Shown: piece after piece, positions 8,977 through 17,578 of the stretch
Position numbering within the stretch: position 1 is the stretch's first letter
Layout of the letters: each line of letters starts with the position of its first letter
NCBI RefSeq assembly: GCF_001857965.1
Contig: NZ_CP017774.1
Span: forward strand, 372,001-436,000
Direction of reading: 5' to 3'
DNA length: 64,000 nt
Source: Flavobacterium commune
GTDB lineage: Bacteria > Bacteroidota > Bacteroidia > Flavobacteriales > Flavobacteriaceae
Translations under genes and position numbers: made by a program
Notes under the pieces: model-generated
Databases searched by the model: none
The model's input: the letters and a program-made list of their open reading frames with translations, nothing else
What the model was told of the DNA's origin: nothing

Positions 8977-10152
8977 CTATTCCTTTCGCCACTTTTTAGT
9001 TTCCTCAAAAACATGCTCTAAAATAGCCGCTTCTTTTTCGTCAAATTCAATATTTCTTCTTCCCATAACCAATTTAGCCGTATCAAAAGCTTTCTTAGTC
9101 ACATAGGTAGAAAAACCTGCCGCTCCGCCCCACGAAAAACTCGGAACAAAATTTCGAGGAAAGCCACTACCAAAAATATTCGAACTCACTCCTACCACAG
9201 TTCCGGTATTAAACATAGTATTGATTCCACATTTACTGTGATCCCCCATCATCAAGCCGCAAAACTGCAATCCTGTTTTAGCAAAACCTTCGGTTTCATA
9301 GCTCCACAATTTCACCTCTTCATAATTGTTTTTCAGGTTCGAATTATTACTATCAGCACCAATATTACACCATTCGCCTAAAACCGAATTCCCTAAAAAG
9401 CCTTCATGTCCTTTATTTGAATAAGCAAACAGAACTGAATTATTAATCTCTCCTCCAATTTTAGAATAAGTTCCAACTGTTGTAGCACCATAAACCTTAG
9501 CCCCCATTTTAACAACAGCACCTTCACACAAAGCAAAAGGCCCACGAATTAAAGAACCTTCCATTATCAAAGTATCTTTTCCTATATAAATAGGACCTGT
9601 TGAAGCATTTAATGTTACAAATTCCAATTGTGCTCCTTCTTCAATAAAGATATTTTCCGGCGCAATTACATTGACACTCTTCGGAATAGGCTGTGATTTT
9701 CTGTCTTCGGTTAAAAACTCAAAATCTTCCCGAATAGCAGCGTCATTTTTAGAAAAAATATCCCAGGTATTATTCAACATCAAACAATCATCGTTGAATT
9801 CGATAATTTCATAATTATCAAAATCTACTTCATCCTGGCTGTCATTAGTATAAAAAGCAATCACTTCTTCTCCTTTAAAAATAGCCTGATTGGATTCTAA
9901 ATTCGAAACCATTTCCGCCAGAACTGCATTTGGAAGAAAAGAAGCATTAATCATCACATTTTCTTCTAATTCCACCATTGGATATTTATCAGACAAATAT
10001 TCCTCAGTCAAAGTAGTAATAGTTGAACCTAAATATTTTTCCCATTTTTGACGAATTGTTAAAATCCCAATAAGAATATCCGCTACCGGACGGGTAAAAG
10101 TAAATGGCAATAAAGCATTACGAGCCGGTCCGTCAAAAAGTATATAATTCAT
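8977..10152 (-). CDS. GlmU-like sugar-nucleotide transferase/left-handed beta-helix protein
   Basis: The 391-residue protein belongs to the Bacteroidota 'GlmU family'. It has an N-terminal nucleotidyltransferase-like part starting MNYILFDGPARNALLPFTFTRP, then from about residue 165 hexapeptide repeats (IYIGKDTLIMEGSLIRGP, VVKMGAKVYGATTVG...) forming a left-handed beta helix, as in GlmU and other acyl/sugar transferases. The usual GlmU GxGTRM loop is absent, so the sugar-1-phosphate chemistry is uncertain. Likely role: UDP-GlcNAc or related activated-sugar synthesis for the cell envelope. The ATG lies only seven bases after a TAAATTTG -7 element, suggesting a leaderless or near-leaderless mRNA. 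Confidence 0.8.
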   Translation of the reverse strand: MNYILFDGPARNALLPFTFTRPVADILIGILTIRQKWEKYLGSTITTLTEEYLSDKYPMVELEENVMINASFLPNAVLAEMVSNLESNQAIFKGEEVIAFYTNDSQDEVDFDNYEIIEFNDDCLMLNNTWDIFSKNDAAIREDFEFLTEDRKSQPIPKSVNVIAPENIFIEEGAQLEFVTLNASTGPIYIGKDTLIMEGSLIRGPFALCEGAVVKMGAKVYGATTVGTYSKIGGEINNSVLFAYSNKGHEGFLGNSVLGEWCNIGADSNNSNLKNNYEEVKLWSYETEGFAKTGLQFCGLMMGDHSKCGINTMFNTGTVVGVSSNIFGSGFPRNFVPSFSWGGAAGFSTYVTKKAFDTAKLVMGRRNIEFDEKEAAILEHVFEETKKWRKE

Positions 10153-10159
10153 ACGATGT

Positions 10160-10167
10160 CAAATTTA
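10160..10167 (-). promoter_or_regulatory. -7 element immediately upstream of the GlmU-like start
   Basis: TAAATTTG on the minus strand, with TTT rather than TTG 19 bases upstream. The ATG follows after seven bases. Confidence 0.5.
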
Positions 10168-10226
10168 TTAATTGAGTTTTTTCTTAAAACCCGAGCCAAA
10201 GTTACAAAGTTTTCAAAAAGATAAAA

Positions 10227-10254
10227 ATAAAAAAGCCTCCCAAAAGGGAGGCTT
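10227..10254 (-). terminator. Terminator of rpmE2
   Basis: AAGCCTCCC/GGGAGGCTT perfect stem with a four-base loop, followed by T-rich sequence on the minus strand. Confidence 0.9.
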
Positions 10255-10278
10255 GATTTATTAAAAAACAAATTAAAA

Positions 10279-10530
10279 TTATTTAATGTGTTTAGCATAT
10301 TTAGTTTTGAATTTATCAATACGTCCTGCAGTATCGATAAGTTTAGATTTACCTGTGTAAAAAGGGTGAGAAGTTCTAGAGATCTCCATTTTTACAACTG
10401 GATATTCTACACCTTCGTGTACGATTGTTTCTTTAGTTTCTGCTGTAGATTTAGTGATAAAAACGTCGTCATTAGACATGTCTTTAAAAGCAACTAATCT
10501 GTAATTTTCTGGGTGTACACCTTTTTTCAT
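10279..10530 (-). CDS. rpmE2: 50S ribosomal protein L31 type B
   Basis: The 83-residue protein has the L31 signature [19 protein letters not shown] near the start and [28 protein letters not shown] near the end. It lacks the zinc-ribbon cysteines of type A L31, which makes it the zinc-independent B paralogue. No type A copy is in the window, so it may be the only L31. The mRNA begins near 10628, giving a leader of about 100 bases with a nested hairpin (10554-10608) that could be regulatory. Confidence 0.95.
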   Translation of the reverse strand: MKKGVHPENYRLVAFKDMSNDDVFITKSTAETKETIVHEGVEYPVVKMEISRTSHPFYTGKSKLIDTAGRIDKFKTKYAKHIK

Positions 10531-10553
10531 CTTGAATCTTTTTTATTTGTTTG

Positions 10554-10608
10554 GTTATAACTTATTTTGAAGCTTTCCTTTTCAGAAAAGGTATAAATCA
10601 ATTATAAC
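10554..10608 (-). promoter_or_regulatory. Structured 5' leader of rpmE2
   Basis: On the minus strand an outer pair GTTATAA/TTATAAC (10602-10608 with 10554-10560) encloses a strong inner hairpin CCTTTT-CTG-AAAAGG (10577-10591). It lies wholly inside the predicted 5' UTR. Several ribosomal-protein mRNAs carry autoregulatory leaders. Whether this is one is inference. Confidence 0.4.
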
Positions 10609-10634
10609 TTTTTATTTATATTATTTTGAGGATG

Positions 10635-10663
10635 CAAAAATACAATTATTTTTCAATAAACAA
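10635..10663 (-). promoter_or_regulatory. Promoter of rpmE2
   Basis: Minus-strand TTG-N18-TATTTTTG. Confidence 0.7.
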
Positions 10664-10764
10664 ATCTTTATTTCTTTTTTTTATATAAATACCTAAAAGC
10701 AGTTTTTTACTCTTCAATATACAGGGAATTACTATATTTGTTGCTCAATTGAAAGCATCGGACA

Positions 10765-11298
10765 ATGATTCATGAAACTATCAAAAAAAACGGGATTACT
10801 TTTGGAATTATCACTGGTTTAACCTCCGTTTTAATTACCACTTTAATCTATTCTATCGATTTAAATTTATTCACATCACCGTGGATTGGTTTTTCCAATT
10901 TAGCATTGTATTTAATCATTGCCATTGGATTATTGGTCAAAACTAAAAAAGAATTTCAAGGTATTTTTACCTTCAAAGACGCATTTACTACTTATTTTAT
11001 CTCGGCTTTAATCGGAATTGCAATTTCAGTTGTTTTCAATATTATACTATTTAATATTTTTGATCCTGCTGCCAAAGATACCGTCAAAGAACTAACTATT
11101 AAATACATGATTGCTGCCATGGAAAAGTTCAATGCCCCGGCAGAAGGAATCAACAAAGCAATTGCTGATTTAAAAGAAAACGACCAATTTTCGGTTTCAG
11201 GACTCTTAAAAGGTTCTTTATCTAATATTGTTTTCTGCACCATTTTTGGTTTAATTTTGGCTGCTTTCTTTAAAAGCAAACCCTCATCACAAGAATAA
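10765..11298 (+). CDS. DUF4199 membrane protein
   Basis: The 177-residue protein has four hydrophobic segments (about 11-30, 39-57, 76-97, 150-168) and a hydrophilic loop (about 100-148) containing AKDTVKELTIKYM. This layout is that of DUF4199, a Bacteroidota inner-membrane family with no known activity. Only six bases separate it from the following GT2 gene, so the two are co-transcribed. The pairing suggests a role beside membrane-linked glycosyl transfer. A TATATTTG element at 10733-10740 is the likely promoter. Confidence 0.8.
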   Translation: MIHETIKKNGITFGIITGLTSVLITTLIYSIDLNLFTSPWIGFSNLALYLIIAIGLLVKTKKEFQGIFTFKDAFTTYFISALIGIAISVVFNIILFNIFDPAAKDTVKELTIKYMIAAMEKFNAPAEGINKAIADLKENDQFSVSGLLKGSLSNIVFCTIFGLILAAFFKSKPSSQE

Positions 11299-11304
11299 AA
11301 ATCG

Positions 11305-12264
11305 ATGAATTTATCTATATTAATACCACTTCTCAACGAAGAAGAATCACTTCAAGAACTTTATACCTGGATTATTAAAGTAATGCAGGAAAACCGTTAT
11401 TCTTATGAAATTATATTTCTTGACGACGGAAGTTCTGACAAATCCTGGTCTATTATCCAGGAATTTGCTACCGAGAACACTCATGTAAAAGGCATTCGAT
11501 TCATGAAGAATTTCGGTAAATCGCAGGCTTTACATGCCGGTTTTGCAAAAGCTCAAGGCGATGTTATCATCACCATGGACGCCGACCTACAGGATAGTCC
11601 CGATGAAATCCCGGGATTATACGAAATGATTACCCAACAAAATTTTGACTTGGTTTCAGGGTGGAAAAAAAAGCGTTACGACTCGGTTGTGGCTAAAAAT
11701 CTTCCTTCTAAATTATTTAACTGGGCTGCCCGAAAAACCTCGGGAGTAGAATTAAATGATTTTAACTGCGGATTAAAAGCGTATCGAAATGTGGTAGTAA
11801 AAAACATCGAAGTTTCTGGCGAAATGCACCGATACATTCCTGTTTTGGCAAAAAATGCCGGATTTGGAAAAATTGGCGAAAAAGTGGTCCAACATCAGGC
11901 TCGAAAATACGGTGAAACCAAATTTGGCATGGAACGTTTCATCAACGGTTTCCTGGATTTAATCACCATTTGGTTCCTATCACGTTTTGGAAAAAGACCT
12001 ATGCACTTATTCGGAGCCATTGGTTCTTTAATGTTTATTATTGGTTTTTTACTGGCGGGATATATTGGTTTTTCTAAATTGTACCACATGTACAACAACA
12101 TGCGTTACAGTTTAGTAACAAACAACCCTTGGTTTTACATCGCATTGACCACAATGATATTAGGAACACAATTATTTTTAGCGGGATTTTTAGGTGAAAT
12201 CATTTTACGCACTAAAAACAATGAAGAACGCTACAAAATATCAAATGAGATTAATTTCTTATAA
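11305..12264 (+). CDS. GT2 glycosyltransferase with C-terminal membrane anchor (GtrB/DPM-like)
   Basis: The 319-residue protein has a GT-A domain: PLLNEEESL at the N-terminus, LDDGSSD at 39-45 and MDADLQDSP with the D92-x-D94 metal motif. NCGLKAYR and GEMHRYIPVLA are typical of the polyprenyl-phosphate mannosyl/glucosyltransferase group. Two membrane helices (about 233-255 and 270-295) anchor the C-terminus. It probably moves a sugar from a nucleotide donor to undecaprenyl phosphate at the inner membrane. Donor and acceptor are inferred from the family. It forms an operon with the DUF4199 gene. Confidence 0.88.
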   Translation: MNLSILIPLLNEEESLQELYTWIIKVMQENRYSYEIIFLDDGSSDKSWSIIQEFATENTHVKGIRFMKNFGKSQALHAGFAKAQGDVIITMDADLQDSPDEIPGLYEMITQQNFDLVSGWKKKRYDSVVAKNLPSKLFNWAARKTSGVELNDFNCGLKAYRNVVVKNIEVSGEMHRYIPVLAKNAGFGKIGEKVVQHQARKYGETKFGMERFINGFLDLITIWFLSRFGKRPMHLFGAIGSLMFIIGFLLAGYIGFSKLYHMYNNMRYSLVTNNPWFYIALTTMILGTQLFLAGFLGEIILRTKNNEERYKISNEINFL

Positions 12265-12316
12265 ATGAAAAACTAAAAACGACCAACTAAAAACTAAAAC
12301 TGTAAAACGCAAGAAA

Positions 12317-14044
12317 ATGGAAAGTAAACAACATATTTTAGATGCAGTTAATGAGTGGCAAGGTCCAACATTTGATGCCGCAACTCAAGAAGAACTTAAA
12401 AAATTAATCGCAAATTCACCAAAAGAACTTGAAGAGAGTTTCTATAAAAACTTAGAATTTGGAACTGGAGGAATGCGCGGTATTATGGGTGTTGGAAACA
12501 ACCGAATCAATAAATACACGCTTGGAAAAAGCACTCAGGGACTTTCAAATTATTTGAAATCTGTTTTTCCAAACCAAGCTATTAAAGCCGTTATTGCTTT
12601 CGACTGTCGTCATAACAGTAAATCATTAGCAAAAGTTGTTGCTGATGTTTTCTCGGCCAATGGAATTCAGGTTTACCTTTTTTCAGATCTGAGACCTACA
12701 CCAGAATTGTCTTTTGCATTGAGACATTTAGGTTGCCAATGCGGAATTGTTTTGACTGCTTCACATAACCCACCTGAATACAACGGATACAAAGTATATT
12801 GGCAAGACGGAGGACAAATTGTTCCGCCGGAAGACGAAGCGATTATCAATGCTATTGAATCATTAAATTATAACGAAATCAAATTTGATGCAAATGAAGA
12901 TTTGATTGAATATATTGACGAAGAAGTTGACCAGGCTTTTATAAAATCAACTATTGAAAACGCTAGTTTCAATACTCCTGCTGAAGCAAAAGACAATCTA
13001 AACATTGTTTTTACTTCACTTCACGGGACTTCTATTACTGTAATGCCTGAAACTTTTGTGCAAGCTGGTTACAAAAACGTACATATTGTTGAAGAACAAG
13101 CTATTCCTAATGGTGATTTCCCTACCGTAAAATCTCCAAATCCTGAAGAACCGGAAGCTTTAACTTTAGCATTGGCTCTTGCCGATAAAACAAATGCCGA
13201 TATTGTTATTGGTACGGACCCTGATTGTGATCGTTTAGGGATTGCTGTTCGTAATAACGAAGGCGAAATGACCTTATTGAACGGAAATCAAACGATGATT
13301 TTAATGACTGCATTTTTACTGGAAAAATGGAAAAAAGCAGGCAAAATAAACGGAAAACAATTTGTAGGCTCTACTATTGTTTCTACTCCTATGATTATGG
13401 AATTGGCTTCGGCTTATGGAGTTAATTTCAAAGTAGGTTTAACCGGTTTCAAATGGATTGCCAAAATGATTAAAGATTTCCCTGAACTACAATTCATTGG
13501 TGGTGGAGAAGAAAGTTTTGGCTACATGGTGGGCGATGCGGTTCGTGATAAAGATGCCGTTGCTGCAACCTTATTAATTTGCGAAGTGGCAGCACAAGCA
13601 AAAGCTAACGGAAGCACGGTTTACAAAGAATTACTAAAACTATACGTTGACCACGGATTTTTCAAAGAGTACCTCGTTTCATTAACTAAAAAAGGAATAG
13701 AAGGCTTACAGGAAATCAACCAAATGATGATTGACCTGAGAGAAAATCCATTGAAAGAAATCAACGGACAACGTGTTGTTATGGTCGAAGATTATCAATC
13801 ATCTATTGCCAAAAATTTATTGGACGGAGAAGAATCAATTATGGATATGCCAAAATCTAATGTGTTGATTTATTATACTGAAGACGGTTCTAAAATTTGT
13901 GCAAGACCTAGTGGAACTGAACCAAAAATCAAATTCTACATCAGCGTAAATACTGAATTGGATGCCGTAGAAAACTTCAATGAAGTAGAAAACATCTTAG
14001 ACGAAAAAATAAAAAACATCATTGCAGCAATGCAATTGAAATAA
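12317..14044 (+). CDS. Phospho-sugar mutase (phosphoglucomutase/phosphomannomutase)
   Basis: The 575-residue enzyme interconverts hexose 1- and 6-phosphates. All alpha-D-phosphohexomutase motifs are visible: catalytic phosphoserine in TASHNPPEYNG (Ser149), metal loop GTDPDCDR (Asp301, 303, 305), sugar-binding GGGEESFGY, and phosphate-binding RPSGTEPKIKFY near the C-terminus. Its length and the N-terminal FGTGGMRG segment place it with the PgcA/PGM2-like group. It supplies glucose 1-phosphate or mannose 1-phosphate for envelope sugars, which fits the GT2 gene 52 bases upstream. A terminator follows. Confidence 0.93.
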   Translation: MESKQHILDAVNEWQGPTFDAATQEELKKLIANSPKELEESFYKNLEFGTGGMRGIMGVGNNRINKYTLGKSTQGLSNYLKSVFPNQAIKAVIAFDCRHNSKSLAKVVADVFSANGIQVYLFSDLRPTPELSFALRHLGCQCGIVLTASHNPPEYNGYKVYWQDGGQIVPPEDEAIINAIESLNYNEIKFDANEDLIEYIDEEVDQAFIKSTIENASFNTPAEAKDNLNIVFTSLHGTSITVMPETFVQAGYKNVHIVEEQAIPNGDFPTVKSPNPEEPEALTLALALADKTNADIVIGTDPDCDRLGIAVRNNEGEMTLLNGNQTMILMTAFLLEKWKKAGKINGKQFVGSTIVSTPMIMELASAYGVNFKVGLTGFKWIAKMIKDFPELQFIGGGEESFGYMVGDAVRDKDAVAATLLICEVAAQAKANGSTVYKELLKLYVDHGFFKEYLVSLTKKGIEGLQEINQMMIDLRENPLKEINGQRVVMVEDYQSSIAKNLLDGEESIMDMPKSNVLIYYTEDGSKICARPSGTEPKIKFYISVNTELDAVENFNEVENILDEKIKNIIAAMQLK

Positions 14045-14070
14045 ATACAATTCGATAATTTTCCAATTAG

Positions 14071-14102
14071 ACCCGATATGTTTTCAATAACTATCGGGTT
14101 TT
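14071..14102 (+). terminator. Terminator after the sugar mutase
   Basis: ACCCGATA/TATCGGGT stem with a 13-base loop and a short T run. The T run ends one base before an in-frame ATG at 14104. Confidence 0.75.
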
Positions 14103-14121
14103 AATGGTAAAAAACTACATA

Positions 14122-15951
14122 ATGGATCAAAATTTAAAAAAAATTATTCCTTTTGCAAAAAAGTACAAAATACATATTGTGTGGAACATTATTCACAATA
14201 CTTTATATGCACTTTTTGGAACAATAGGAATGGTTATGATTTTTCCTGTACTAAAAGTACTTTTTGATAATGGAGAAAAAATAACCAAATTACCTCAATA
14301 TCAGGGATTATCTGAAATAGATACCTATTTGAATCATATTCTTTTTTATTATGTAAACCATTATTCAGAATTATATGGTCCTAATTACGCACTACTACTA
14401 ACGGTATCTTTAGTAGTTATTACCTTTTTATTTAAAAATTTATTTGGGTATTTAGGACTTCAACATTTAACCAAATTAAAAACAGGAGTTCTTAGAGATT
14501 TACGTGAAAAAATGTTCAGGAAAATTGTGTCTTTACCTATTCCCTACTATTCTGAAAAAAGAAAAGGAGATGTAATGGCACGAATGCTAGGCGACATAAA
14601 CGAAGTACAAAACTCCTTTTTCATGGTATTGGAACTAATTGTAAAAGAACCTTTGACCATCATATTCTCTTTGGTCGCAATGATAAACATTAGCTGGAAA
14701 CTAACTTTGTTTGTCTTATTTTTCATTCCAGTTTCGGGATATATTATTTCTAAAATCGGAAAATCTTTAAAAGGAAAATCAGTAAAAGCGCAACAAGAAA
14801 ACGGTTATCTGATTTCAATTGTCGAAGAAACATTAACGGGATTAAAAGTGGTAAAAGGATACAATGCTGAAAGTTTCTTTACCCAAACTTTTAATAATTC
14901 CATCAATCGATTATACCAAATAACTAATAGTATTGGAAAGAAGAACAATTTAGCTTCGCCGATGTCTGAATTTCTAGGGATAATTGTAATTTCTATTTTA
15001 CTTTTTTACGGTGGAAATTTAGTTTTAGTCGATAAATCACTGGACGGTTCTTTATTTATTGCCTATATTGGATTAGCATACAATATTTTAACACCGGCTA
15101 AAGCCATTTCTAAAGCGTCTTATCAAGTCAAAAATGGTTTAGCAGCTGCCGAACGTGTTTTTGAAGTATTAGAAGTCGAAAATACAATTAAAGACAAACC
15201 TAACGCTATTACATTAGACGGATTTCATGATTCAATCATCTTAAAAGACATTACGTTTGCCTATGAAGATGAAGCTGTATTAAAAAACTTCAGCCTCACT
15301 ATACCTAAAGGAAAAACCGTTGCCTTAGTGGGACAATCCGGTAGTGGAAAAAGTACTATTGCTAATCTATTGACACGCTTTTACGATGTTAAAAATGGTG
15401 AAATACAAATAGACGGTCACAACGTTAAAGACGTTACTATGAATTCCTTGCGCAGCTTAACCGGATTAGTAACCCAGGACAGCATAATGTTCAATGGCTC
15501 TATCAAAGAGAATATCAAATTTGGAAAACAGGAAGCAACTGACGAAGACGTTATTGAAGCTTTAAAAATTGCCAATGCTTATGAATTTGTAAAAGACTTA
15601 CCTAAAGGAATTGACACCAACATTGGCGATAGCGGAAACAAACTTTCAGGTGGTCAAAAACAACGTTTATCTATTGCCCGTGCTGTATTGAAAAATCCTC
15701 CAATTATGATTTTGGACGAAGCAACATCTGCTTTGGATACCGAAAGCGAAAAACTGGTGCAAGTAGCTCTGGAAAACATGATGCAAAACCGAACTTCGAT
15801 TGTAATTGCGCACCGTCTTTCAACCATTCAAAAAGCAGATACGATTGTTGTGATGCAAAAAGGAAAGATAGTAGAACAAGGCTCACACGAAGAATTAATT
15901 GCATTAAATGGCACTTATAACAAATTAGTTTCCATGCAATCATTCGAATAA
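14122..15951 (+). CDS. MsbA-like ABC exporter (half-transporter, ATPase fused to permease)
   Basis: This type I ABC exporter of 609 residues has an N-terminal domain with six membrane helices (to about residue 320) and a C-terminal ATPase: Walker A GQSGSGKST, Q-loop VTQDS, signature LSGGQKQR, Walker B IMILDEATSALD, and H-loop IVIAHRLST. MsbA-type homodimers flip lipid A core or other lipids across the inner membrane. The substrate is not provable here. I use the ATG at 14122 (MDQNLKK) because the in-frame ATG at 14104 abuts the T run of the preceding terminator; using that start would give 615 residues. Confidence 0.88.
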   Translation: MDQNLKKIIPFAKKYKIHIVWNIIHNTLYALFGTIGMVMIFPVLKVLFDNGEKITKLPQYQGLSEIDTYLNHILFYYVNHYSELYGPNYALLLTVSLVVITFLFKNLFGYLGLQHLTKLKTGVLRDLREKMFRKIVSLPIPYYSEKRKGDVMARMLGDINEVQNSFFMVLELIVKEPLTIIFSLVAMINISWKLTLFVLFFIPVSGYIISKIGKSLKGKSVKAQQENGYLISIVEETLTGLKVVKGYNAESFFTQTFNNSINRLYQITNSIGKKNNLASPMSEFLGIIVISILLFYGGNLVLVDKSLDGSLFIAYIGLAYNILTPAKAISKASYQVKNGLAAAERVFEVLEVENTIKDKPNAITLDGFHDSIILKDITFAYEDEAVLKNFSLTIPKGKTVALVGQSGSGKSTIANLLTRFYDVKNGEIQIDGHNVKDVTMNSLRSLTGLVTQDSIMFNGSIKENIKFGKQEATDEDVIEALKIANAYEFVKDLPKGIDTNIGDSGNKLSGGQKQRLSIARAVLKNPPIMILDEATSALDTESEKLVQVALENMMQNRTSIVIAHRLSTIQKADTIVVMQKGKIVEQGSHEELIALNGTYNKLVSMQSFE

Positions 15952-16031
15952 ATAATCATAATTTAATACCGCTTTATTTTAGATTCTAAAAACGAATAAT
16001 ACCTTTATACAACCATTTTAAATCTAAAAAA

Positions 16032-16733
16032 ATGTATCATAATAATCCAAATATCAAACTTCCTGAAGATACCGAAACTATAGTTTGGAAATATCTGGAT
16101 TTATCAAAGTTTTTAGATTTATTGCTTTCGCAAAAGTTATTCATGTCCCGTTCGGACAAATTTGAAGATCAATACGAAGGCACTTTTAGCGAACCTACTT
16201 ACGAAGAAATCAAGAAATTAGCCATTGACAATCCTGATTTCATCAATTATTACAAAACACATCGGGAAAAAGTAGCCATTAGCAGCTGGCACATTAACGA
16301 ATACGAATCTTTTGCCATGTGGCAAATTTTCACCCAAAACAGTGAAGGTCTTGCCATTCAATCCACCATTGGCAGATTGCAAAAAGCCTTGCATCCTGAG
16401 AATAATTTTAAACAATATATAGGCGAAGTAAATTATATCGATTACAAGAAAGAATACATTCCTTTTGATGATTTATTCTTTCCTTTTCTGTTTAAACGAA
16501 AAAGTTTTCAGTATGAACGCGAAGTACGAATCATTACTGATGTTACGGATGGTAAAATAAAACTGAATGATGGTCTAAAAATCAATGTAGATATCAATCA
16601 GTTAATTGAGAAAATCTACATTCACCCTAAATCCGAAAACTGGTACAAAAACCTGGTAATCCAGTTAGTAAAAGAATTAGGATTTGATTTTACAATTGAA
16701 AAATCAGATTTAGAAAGCGATATTTTGATTTAA
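16032..16733 (+). CDS. DUF2971 protein
   Basis: The 233-residue soluble protein fits DUF2971: a start with VWKYLDLSKFLDLLLSQKLFMSR, then the conserved SSWHINEYESFAMWQIFTQN segment and GLAIQS, then a YEREVRI motif near residue 160. Members occur singly or near defence and mobile genes and have no settled activity. The conserved MW and E/R residues suggest an enzyme. It ends six bases from the convergent lipoprotein gene, with no terminator in between. Confidence 0.75.
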   Translation: MYHNNPNIKLPEDTETIVWKYLDLSKFLDLLLSQKLFMSRSDKFEDQYEGTFSEPTYEEIKKLAIDNPDFINYYKTHREKVAISSWHINEYESFAMWQIFTQNSEGLAIQSTIGRLQKALHPENNFKQYIGEVNYIDYKKEYIPFDDLFFPFLFKRKSFQYEREVRIITDVTDGKIKLNDGLKINVDINQLIEKIYIHPKSENWYKNLVIQLVKELGFDFTIEKSDLESDILI

Positions 16734-16739
16734 AAACTA

Positions 16740-17462
16740 CTAAATAGGTTCGTAATTTACAACTTCCCAATCTTTAGCCAATAAATTAATGTAGCCGTAT
16801 TGTACTACATCATTTTTATCAAATTGCCCGTTTTTGTTGGTGTCTTCCACCGTTCTAAAATACAAACGATTTTTAGATTCGATTAAATTCCAATCGATTA
16901 ACTCCTGAAAATCAGCCGAAATTTTAGTGAAATTTTCTCCACTGATATCACTCAAATACAAAGATTTAATGTCGCTTGTATCTAATTTTCCATCCTTATT
17001 AGTATCCACATCATACATGGTATATACTAAAATTTGCTTGTTGGTTTTATCGGCAATCGCTTTTAAATACGTAACTGTCAAAATCAAAGCAGGCTTATCA
17101 GTTAATGATTTTATCGAATCAGAATCTATTTTTTGAAACTTTAAATTTTGCAAATAACCCGTAATTTCATCGTCACCCAAATTAGAAACTGTAAAACTCA
17201 AATCGATCACACTGGAAGAACCATACTTAACTTTTGTCCCTTTCTCATAGACTCTTAAATCGCCAACAGGATGAATCAAATAATTTGTTCCTTCCATCTG
17301 AATTGGTAAATCAGCAATAGCAATCTGAGTCGAATCTATTTTAGTCATCGACTTATCGTTGTTAGTAGAATTATAAATCACTTTGGGTTTTTCTACTTCT
17401 TTTTTACAACTCACCAAAAGTAAGATGGCTATATTTATCAAGACTATAGGTAGTGCTTTCAT
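16740..17462 (-). CDS. Lipoprotein with two EF-hand-like calcium loops
   Basis: The 240-residue protein starts with a lipoprotein signal (hydrophobic 7-18, then LLVSC, Cys19), so it should be lipidated and sit in the outer membrane or face the periplasm. Two loops match the DxNxDGxxDxxD calcium-binding pattern: D151-VDTNKDGKLDTSD and, about 56 residues later, EDTNKNGQFDKND. Each is followed by a hydrophobic strand as in dockerin/EF-hand repeats. I know no function for the family. It is downstream of the TonB receptor gene on the same strand after a 116-base gap. Confidence 0.75.
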   Translation of the reverse strand: MKALPIVLINIAILLLVSCKKEVEKPKVIYNSTNNDKSMTKIDSTQIAIADLPIQMEGTNYLIHPVGDLRVYEKGTKVKYGSSSVIDLSFTVSNLGDDEITGYLQNLKFQKIDSDSIKSLTDKPALILTVTYLKAIADKTNKQILVYTMYDVDTNKDGKLDTSDIKSLYLSDISGENFTKISADFQELIDWNLIESKNRLYFRTVEDTNKNGQFDKNDVVQYGYINLLAKDWEVVNYEPI

Positions 17463-17578
17463 ACGAATGTGATATTAAAATATTTTCAAATGTAATGATT
17501 TTTAAAAATGCTTTTGAATTTTAAACTTAATTTATGACATAATCCTACAACAATAAAACTCCCGAAACAATTGCTTTA

